This document shows, in pieces, positions 1-4,072 of a DNA stretch of 5,690 nt. The notes under the pieces are model-generated. The model ran no database searches. It saw only the letters and a list, made by a program, of their open reading frames with translations, and was not told the origin of the DNA. This DNA is from Sulfurihydrogenibium yellowstonense SS-5 (GTDB taxonomy: Bacteria; Aquificota; Aquificia; Aquificales; Hydrogenothermaceae). The stretch spans positions 1 to 5,690 of the forward strand of contig NZ_ABZS01000104.1 of NCBI RefSeq assembly GCF_000173615.1, read 5' to 3'. A program made the translations under genes and the position numbers. Every line of letters starts with the position of its first letter. Within the stretch, counting starts at the first letter, position 1.

Positions 1-844
1 TTTTTCCGTAAGATGTTTGAAAAATTCTATATCCTTTATATTCTGCCGGCTCATTAACTTTTATAACTTTTTTCATAACGGGCTTTCCATCTTCTAAGAT
101 CTCTATTTCACTATTGTAGGATTTTACAGCCCCTGCAAACTCTTTACTATCATAAAAATCAAGCCAAAATTTATTTACTTTTATTTCAAACGGTAATTTA
201 TAAATTTCATCGCCGGGTTTTAAAGAACCTTCTCTATATTTTCTTATATAATCAGCCTTTTCTCCTTCCGGAATTTCTATCTGACCCCTAACACCAAAAT
301 ATGAACCTAAGAAAGCACCTATAAGGAAAATAATGATACCTATGTGAGTAACAAGCATCGCGAGTCTTGAGACCTTGCCTTTTTCTGCAAAGAGATATAC
401 AGTATTCTCTTCTTTTATGACTTCAACCTTTCTAAAACCTAAGTTATGAATAAATGAAGCTATTTTTTGAAGAGTTTCATCGATTGATTCATTGAAAGAA
501 AGCTTTATCGTAGAAGGCTTTTTTAAAACACCTTCCGGCATCTTCTTTTCTACTTTACCAAAGGCAGTTCTGTAGATTGATGGAAATCTTTCGATTGTGG
601 CAAAGATTACAGCTATGGCTACCAAAACCATCAATAACTGATAATACCATGCGTGGAATACATTGTTTAGCCAAGTAATCCATATAATTTTTGCCGGAAT
701 TTCTCCATACTCTTTATAGTAAGTAATATAGGTTTCACCTTGTTTTATGTATGTTGACCCTAAAACAGACAAAATTGCTAAAAGAATTAAATAAATAATT
801 CCAAGTTTTACATTTCCAAGAATTGATATGATTTTTTTAATCAA
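1..844 (-). CDS. resB: ResB-family cytochrome c biogenesis protein, C-terminal part beyond the window
   Basis: ResB (Ccs1) acts with ResC/CcsA in system II cytochrome c maturation, carrying haem across the cytoplasmic membrane for attachment to apocytochrome. I translated 281 residues by eye from a TTG codon at 844-842; the frame stays open to the window edge. Visible are a first membrane segment at about residues 13-33, a second at about 67-83 followed by the cytoplasmic motif TIERFPS, and a third at about 161-183 with THIG (His167) and GAFLGSYFGVRG, typical of ResB. The extracytoplasmic domain follows, with EYKGYRIFQTSYG near the edge, a hallmark of the family. The last membrane segment is missing because the window ends. 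The TTG start is supported by GGAGG six bases upstream and by IKKIISILGNVKLG directly after it. It overlaps the spoVG stop region by 8 nt, suggesting translational coupling. No ATG lies at the N terminus, so an ATG-only caller would miss or shorten it. Confidence 0.9.
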   Translation of the reverse strand, partial: MIKKIISILGNVKLGIIYLILLAILSVLGSTYIKQGETYITYYKEYGEIPAKIIWITWLNNVFHAWYYQLLMVLVAIAVIFATIERFPSIYRTAFGKVEKKMPEGVLKKPSTIKLSFNESIDETLQKIASFIHNLGFRKVEVIKEENTVYLFAEKGKVSRLAMLVTHIGIIIFLIGAFLGSYFGVRGQIEIPEGEKADYIRKYREGSLKPGDEIYKLPFEIKVNKFWLDFYDSKEFAGAVKSYNSEIEILEDGKPVMKKVIKVNEPAEYKGYRIFQTSYGK

Positions 845-1127
845 TGTTTTCCTCCGGCTTTACGTCCATCATTTCTTTATACTTATCAACCACTGCTCTT
901 CTGATTTGCTCTAATTGCTGATTTTCAAGAATTTCAACAACATCAACGAATTTATTGCCAGACCTTTTCTTTGGAAAGCTTAAAAAAAGTCCACCGTGCT
1001 TTGATTCTATCAGTTTTATATCTCTTATTAAGATCAAGTCATCTAAAACTACTTCTGCAACGGCTCTAACTCTTCCGCCTATTCTTCCGGTGTTAAAAGG
1101 AAATAGATTTACTTGAGTGACCTTCAT
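837..1127 (-). CDS. spoVG: SpoVG family nucleic-acid-binding regulator
   Basis: A 96-residue protein matching SpoVG over its whole length (family members are usually about 85-100 residues). Conserved features are the N-terminal strand MKVTQVNLFPF, the segment RVRAVAEVVLDD at residues 19-30, IRDIKLIE at 34-41, and the signature HGGLFLSFPKKR at 44-55, then a C-terminal helix of about residues 66-87. SpoVG proteins bind DNA and RNA: the name comes from Bacillus sporulation, but homologues in non-sporulating bacteria such as Borrelia and Staphylococcus are global or post-transcriptional regulators. The ATG lies 5 nt after the pfkA stop with no good Shine-Dalgarno, so its translation is probably coupled to pfkA. 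Its own 3' end overlaps the resB start by 8 nt. The targets here cannot be read from sequence. The family call is secure. Confidence 0.93.
   Translation of the reverse strand: MKVTQVNLFPFNTGRIGGRVRAVAEVVLDDLILIRDIKLIESKHGGLFLSFPKKRSGNKFVDVVEILENQQLEQIRRAVVDKYKEMMDVKPEENID
851..855 (-). promoter_or_regulatory. Ribosome binding site for resB (GGAGG)
   Basis: GGAGG on the minus strand, six bases before the TTG at 844-842 and inside the 3' end of spoVG. It decides the otherwise unobvious TTG start of resB. Confidence 0.75.
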
Positions 1128-1132
1128 GTTTA

Positions 1133-2107
1133 TTACATAGATAGAATGTTATTTATATGATACTCTTCAAGGTTTGGAATTCTAACTTTATTAAAGCTGA
1201 TTTCCAGTGGCTTTGTAAGAAGTTTACCATTTTCATAGGCAACCATAAAATTCTTCTCGCCTTGAACAAATTTTTCAACAGCAAAAACTCCAAACTTTGA
1301 AGCCATTACTCTATCGTATGCTGAAGGACTACCACCTCTTTGTATGTATCCAAGAACCTGATATCTAATTTCTCCAACATCTTTGTCTTTTAATCTTTCG
1401 TTTAGTAATTCAGAAAGCTCTTTTGCTGATGCAACACCTTCAGCAAGAACAATTATCGCAAAGCTTTTTCCCTTTTCTTTTGCTTTCAAGATCGTTTCTT
1501 CAATTACATGGAGTGGTAAAGGATATTCTGGTATTAATGTTAATTCTGCTCCTACAGCAACACCTACCTCTAACGCAATAAATCCGCTATCTCTTCCCAT
1601 CACTTCTACAATAAAGATTCTTTCATGGGACATGGTTGTATCTTTTATTTTATCTATTGCTTCCATGGCATTATTTACAGCCGTATCAAACCCTATTGCA
1701 TAATCTGTTCCATAAATATCGTTGTCAATAGTTTTTGGGATTCCTATGATGTTTAGCCCAAAATCTTTTTGCAATAAATAGGCACCTTGAAAGCTTCCAT
1801 TACCACCAATCACAAACAATGCCTCTATATTATGTTTTTGTATATTCTCATAAGCTATTTTTCTAAAGTTAAAATCTTTAAATCTTGGCTCTCTTGCAGT
1901 TAAAAGAATAGTTCCACCTTTTTGTAAAATACCTGCAACAGATTTATAATCTAAGATTGTATAATCGTTTTCTATAAGACCTTTAAAGCCTCTTTTAAAA
2001 GCTACAACTTCAATATTATAGTAATTAGCAGTTCTGACAACTGCCCTAATGCATGCGTTAAGACCAGGGCAGTCTCCACCGCTTGTAAGTAATCCGATTT
2101 TTTTCAT
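1133..2107 (-). CDS. pfkA: 6-phosphofructokinase
   Basis: Phosphofructokinase phosphorylates fructose 6-phosphate to the 1,6-bisphosphate in glycolysis. The protein has 324 residues (E. coli PfkA has 320). Visible in order: the nucleotide-binding TSGGDCPGLNACIRAVVR at 8-25, TAREPRF at 70-76, GGNGS at 101-105, the catalytic PKTIDNDIYGTD at 124-135 (bases D128 and D130), R163 and MGR at 170-172 for substrate binding, E223, and LGYIQRGGSPSAYDR at 252-266. Gly104 is the residue associated with ATP rather than pyrophosphate as donor, whereas Lys125 (Gly in E. coli) is common in PPi-dependent and mixed-type enzymes, so ATP use is likely but not certain. Position 103 is Asn where E. coli has the Mg-binding Asp, and E. 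coli His249 is Tyr254. In the E. coli effector pocket R21 and R25 are kept but R54 and D59 are Tyr and Gly, so ADP/PEP control may differ. The ATG overlaps the upstream gene's stop by one base (TAATG) with no separate ribosome site, implying coupling. Confidence 0.95.
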   Translation of the reverse strand: MKKIGLLTSGGDCPGLNACIRAVVRTANYYNIEVVAFKRGFKGLIENDYTILDYKSVAGILQKGGTILLTAREPRFKDFNFRKIAYENIQKHNIEALFVIGGNGSFQGAYLLQKDFGLNIIGIPKTIDNDIYGTDYAIGFDTAVNNAMEAIDKIKDTTMSHERIFIVEVMGRDSGFIALEVGVAVGAELTLIPEYPLPLHVIEETILKAKEKGKSFAIIVLAEGVASAKELSELLNERLKDKDVGEIRYQVLGYIQRGGSPSAYDRVMASKFGVFAVEKFVQGEKNFMVAYENGKLLTKPLEISFNKVRIPNLEEYHINNILSM

Positions 2108-2388
2108 TATTTATTTAACATGTAGCAAAAATCAGAAGCTCGAGCCATCTCCGGGATAATATCGCCTGTTTGTTTGTTAACATAAACTTTTCTGACAGTT
2201 GATAAATTCTCATAACCTTTTAGATTTATTTCACCTATAAAATATTTATCATTTTCGCAAACATTGATTGTATAGTCTTTACCAAGTCCTACATAGTTTG
2301 CTATTTTTTTCTCAGCTTCTTGTTTCGTGATTGCAAATGATGCGCTTACAACAGATGTAATAGCTAATGCAAACAATACTTTTTTCAT
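2107..2388 (-). CDS. Small exported PepSY-like protein
   Basis: A 93-residue protein with a clear Sec signal peptide: a Lys-rich start (MKK), a hydrophobic core at about residues 4-16 and a signal peptidase I site after SASFA (residue 19). The mature part of about 74 residues begins ITKQEAEKKIANYVG and later has VRKVYVNKQTGDIIPE at 65-80. This helix-then-strand pattern with a V-x-V-x-x-x-T-G-x-I strand resembles a single PepSY domain, though I cannot confirm it by profile search. Two cysteines (C44 and C88) could form a disulfide in the periplasm. PepSY proteins are often found near or within proteases, sensors or redox proteins, and no specific function is claimed. It is the first gene of the pfkA-spoVG-resB operon, with a strong ribosome site GGAGG seven bases upstream of the ATG, so it probably receives the transcript start for all four genes. 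Confidence 0.8.
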   Translation of the reverse strand: MKKVLFALAITSVVSASFAITKQEAEKKIANYVGLGKDYTINVCENDKYFIGEINLKGYENLSTVRKVYVNKQTGDIIPEMARASDFCYMLNK

Positions 2389-2395
2389 GATACAA

Positions 2396-2400
2396 CCTCC
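2396..2400 (-). promoter_or_regulatory. Ribosome binding site for the PepSY-like gene (GGAGG)
   Basis: GGAGG on the minus strand with a seven-base spacer to the ATG at 2388-2386. It is the only strong Shine-Dalgarno in front of the first three genes of this operon; pfkA and spoVG lack one. Confidence 0.75.
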
Positions 2401-2416
2401 AAAAAAATTTAGGATA

Positions 2417-2425
2417 ATTTTATCA
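2417..2425 (-). promoter_or_regulatory. Candidate extended -10 promoter of the pepSY-pfkA-spoVG-resB operon
   Basis: The minus strand reads TGATAAAAT, an extended -10 (TGN plus TAAAAT, five of six consensus bases), about 30 bases upstream of the PepSY-like start codon. No convincing -35 is visible at the usual spacing. The position, just before a strong ribosome site and after a stretch without genes, makes it the best promoter candidate, but AT-rich sequence produces such matches by chance. Confidence 0.4.
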
Positions 2426-2460
2426 CTTTTTGAGATTAATTTGTATATGTTTTATTGTTT

Positions 2461-2616
2461 TTGAGTAAGTGGTTATTAGACCCTTCGGATTTACGTCCTC
2501 AGTATGACACGGAAAGATAAACGAGGCTGTTCCAATAATCCACACAGTCATTCTAAGGACGAAGTCCGAAGGATCTCTTTTTTAAACTCTATTAAAACCA
2601 CTAATTTCTCACTCAA
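2461..2616. repeat. 156-bp imperfect palindromic element (MITE- or REP-like)
   Basis: The inner arms are about 31 bases: 2478-2509 (ccttcggat...cgtcct...atgaca) pairs with 2546-2576 (agtcatt...aggacg...tccgaagga) with few mismatches. The outer arms TTGAGTAAG at 2461-2469 and its near complement ending at 2616 (CTCACTCAA), plus TGGTTATTAGA against its partner near 2588-2602, extend the palindrome, with extra bases in the right half. The right inner arm holds a small hairpin GGAC-GAA-GTCC at 2557-2567. The inner sequence resembles a class of dispersed palindromic repeats of the form GTCATTCTGAG...GAAGRATCT that I recall from many bacterial genomes. A non-autonomous mobile or REP-like element is the best reading. 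It may also act as a bidirectional terminator or RNA structure between the accessory module and the downstream operon. Confidence 0.7.
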
Positions 2617-2666
2617 GGTATATTTTATTCTATTTTAGAATATGGAAAATTACTTAAATTATGAGA

Positions 2667-2748
2667 TTCTTCACAATAAGATTTTATGTCATTTACTTGT
2701 CCGGTTAATGCAGGAGAAACTACCTTAGCAAACTGTGATTGTGAAGAA
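2667..2748. repeat. Inverted repeat with 11-bp perfect arms and a 60-bp spacer
   Basis: TTCTTCACAAT at 2667-2677 is the exact reverse complement of ATTGTGAAGAA at 2738-2748. It ends just before the 12-bp inverted repeat at 2751-2790. Two perfect inverted repeats side by side in a stretch without a firm gene suggest an RNA structure or recombination site rather than chance, but AT-rich composition weakens the case. Confidence 0.5.
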
Positions 2749-2750
2749 AA

Positions 2751-2790
2751 TTTCGAGAGCTTTAAATAATGTGCATAGAAGCTCTCGAAA
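2751..2790 (-). repeat. 12-bp perfect inverted repeat, possible terminator of the accessory module
   Basis: TTTCGAGAGCTT at 2751-2762 and AAGCTCTCGAAA at 2779-2790 are perfect reverse complements with a 16-base loop. Read on the minus strand, the hairpin lies about 40 bases after the stop of the nuclease-like gene and is followed by ATTTTCTTC, a weak T tract. It could end the nrdA-methyltransferase-nuclease transcript. The long loop and imperfect T run make a plain intrinsic terminator less than certain; a protein-binding or recombination site is possible. Confidence 0.5.
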
Positions 2791-2830
2791 GCTGTCTAAA
2801 ATTGTTTGGTGAGTTTGTATTTGTTGTAGT

Positions 2831-3291
2831 TTATTTTGGTAGCCTATTGTTTAAAGATTTTATTAATTCTTCTTCTCGTTTAGTTAATTTAATATTTCTT
2901 AGTTTATATAGAAAATAAACATATTGCTGTTCTGTTAGAATTTTGTTTTCATCGATATTGTGTTGCAGTAAGATGTTTTTGGCAATATTGTTTATTGCTG
3001 TTATTTGAAAAGCCCACACATCATCCCAATAAAAAACTACAAAAAATGAGATATTGCTATTATTAGCAAGCGTTGATATTGCATCAATGCTTTTTTGATT
3101 TAGGTTTTTATTGAACCTGTATATCTTTTATAGTCAATTATCGCAACTAGTTTTCCTGTATTAAACTCAACCATTAAAAAATCAATATCTATGGCAGGAC
3201 AATTAAATCCCCATGCTCTGTGTCTTTCACTTAACTTTTGATCTCTCCATTGGGTTCTTTCAGGTCTTGTTTTCGAGTAGTCGAAGCTCAT
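2831..3291 (-). pseudogene. Small PD-(D/E)XK-like putative endonuclease, frameshifted
   Basis: Two reading frames join into one protein. The first runs from ATG 3291 to a TAA at 3102-3100 and ends IDYKRYTGSIKT. The second is open from about 3108 to the stop at 2831 and reads NLNQKSIDAIS, SFFVVFYWDDVWAFQI and EQQYVYFLYKLRN. Adding one A to the five-A tract (3109-3105) fuses them into 153 residues without a break. The N-terminal half has SERHRAWGFNCPAIDIDFLM and then a hydrophobic strand ending IIDYK: with Glu22, Asp35/Asp37 and Asp53-x-Lys55 this fits a PD-(D/E)XK nuclease core, followed by a strand FFVVFYW and a C-terminal helical part. I recall similar small uncharacterised proteins; the nuclease role is inference. 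The start overlaps the methyltransferase 3' end by 32 bp, so the two are coupled. The break may be decay, phase variation, a -1 frameshift or a sequencing error. Confidence 0.6.
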
Positions 3292-4049
3292 TCTTAACTC
3301 TTTCCTCTGTCTTTTTTATGCAATTTTCGTCTACATCTATTCCTATAAAGCTACATCCTCTTTTTAGTGATACCACTGCTGTAGTTCCGCCGCCAACAAA
3401 TGGATCAAGTATGGTTTGTCCAGGAAAAACAAATTTCTCAAAAATTATATCAAATCCTTCTTCAGATTGCCCCCATTTATGAAATCTTTTGTCATTGTTA
3501 TTTGTTGATGTTTTAATAACATCTCCAAAAGAATCTCCTGAATATTTATCTTTTGCGAAGATTAAAACAGGCTTCCAGAAGGTATTACATTTAACCTTCC
3601 AGATGTAAGGACTTTGTCCCCCAGGAGTTAAATATGCAAGCGTCCAAATATACTTAAGGTGTTTGCTGAGTTTATTAATTACTTCTGGTAAATAGCTTTG
3701 TCCTACCATAACAATTAAAGCACCATGTGGCTTTAACACATAATCAGACAGCTCTGAAAGAACATCGTAAACCCACAAGAACTTTTTTGGATAGGGAGGG
3801 TCTGTGATTATCCAATCAACAGACTCGGGAGACAAGATATCTTTATAGTTTCTAATATCATTACAGTAAAGCTCTAAAGATGGAGGGTTTTTTGGCTTTT
3901 GAAGTTTTAGCCATTGTTTTAATATTTTCTGTTGTTGCTTTGTAAGATGTTTTTTTGCTAATATAAAAATCGTAATAGCTACCATCAAAGTTTGAAAGTT
4001 CCAAGCTAATAGTATCAAGAAAAGATAAAGAGGCTTTTTTGTTCGTCAA
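3260..4049 (-). CDS. Beta-class amino DNA methyltransferase, frameshifted near its N terminus
   Basis: This protein transfers methyl from S-adenosylmethionine to an exocyclic amino group in DNA (N6-adenine or N4-cytosine). The catalytic motif IV, TDPPY, comes first and the AdoMet motif I, DPFVGGGTT, comes near the C terminus followed by GCSFIGIDVDE: the beta-class order. Between them lie VLKPHGALIVMVGQSYLPEV, LAYLTPGGQSP, CNTFWKPVLIFAKDKY and DKRFHKWGQS, which I associate with phage-related methyltransferases. The uninterrupted frame (4018-3260, 252 codons) begins at a TTG with no ribosome site. A better start is TTG at 4049-4047, with AGAGG eight bases upstream, giving TNKKASLSFLDTISLEL up to YYDFYISKK; removing one A from the seven-A tract (3956-3950) joins this to HLTKQQQKIL and yields 262 residues with DPPY at 83-86 and motif I at 215-222. 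It starts 23 bp after nrdA and probably shares its transcript. The target sequence cannot be read. Confidence 0.8.
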
Positions 4050-4057
4050 TTTTATAA

Positions 4058-4062
4058 CCTCT
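4058..4062 (-). promoter_or_regulatory. Ribosome binding site for the methyltransferase (AGAGG)
   Basis: AGAGG on the minus strand, eight bases before the TTG at 4049, within the 23-bp gap after nrdA. It supports 4049 rather than 4018 as the true start, and thereby the frameshift at 3950-3956. Confidence 0.6.
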
Positions 4063-4072
4063 AATATTTATA

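Larger units (their letters stand above)
2625..2795 (-). pseudogene. Possible relic of a small ORF, unrecognised
   Basis: The minus-strand frame from 2795 to a TAA at 2627-2625 gives 56 codons that look protein-like, including FESFYAHYLKLSK and QFAKVVSPALTGQV, ending NFPYSKIE. There is no start codon at its head. The same frame continues upstream through an in-frame TAG at 2798-2796 into NKYKLTKQF, so if it was ever a gene it is now truncated or interrupted. The region also contains a perfect inverted repeat, which would be unusual inside a conserved gene. I do not recognise a family. It may simply be a chance open frame in AT-rich DNA. Confidence 0.2.

Noticed and set aside
1383..1703. Plus-strand 106-codon open frame opposite pfkA
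   Set aside because: It is antisense to the conserved core of phosphofructokinase and has Ser/Ala-rich composition typical of a shadow frame.
2461..2616. Palindromic element as a CRISPR array or tRNA
   Set aside because: There are no regularly spaced direct repeats with spacers and no cloverleaf. The structure is a single imperfect palindrome.
2686..2769. Plus-strand 27-codon ORF starting MSFTCPVNAG with three cysteines
   Set aside because: No ribosome site and no recognisable family. It overlaps both inverted repeats and lies opposite to every other gene in the window.
3213..3482. Plus-strand 89-codon open frame opposite the methyltransferase
   Set aside because: It is antisense to the DPFVGGGTT region of the methyltransferase, with no ribosome site or recognisable motif.
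3861..4049. The 62-codon frame at the head of the methyltransferase as a separate small gene
   Set aside because: It has a good start but its sequence after the A7 tract looks random, while the upstream part joins naturally to the catalytic frame. It is better read as the shifted N terminus.
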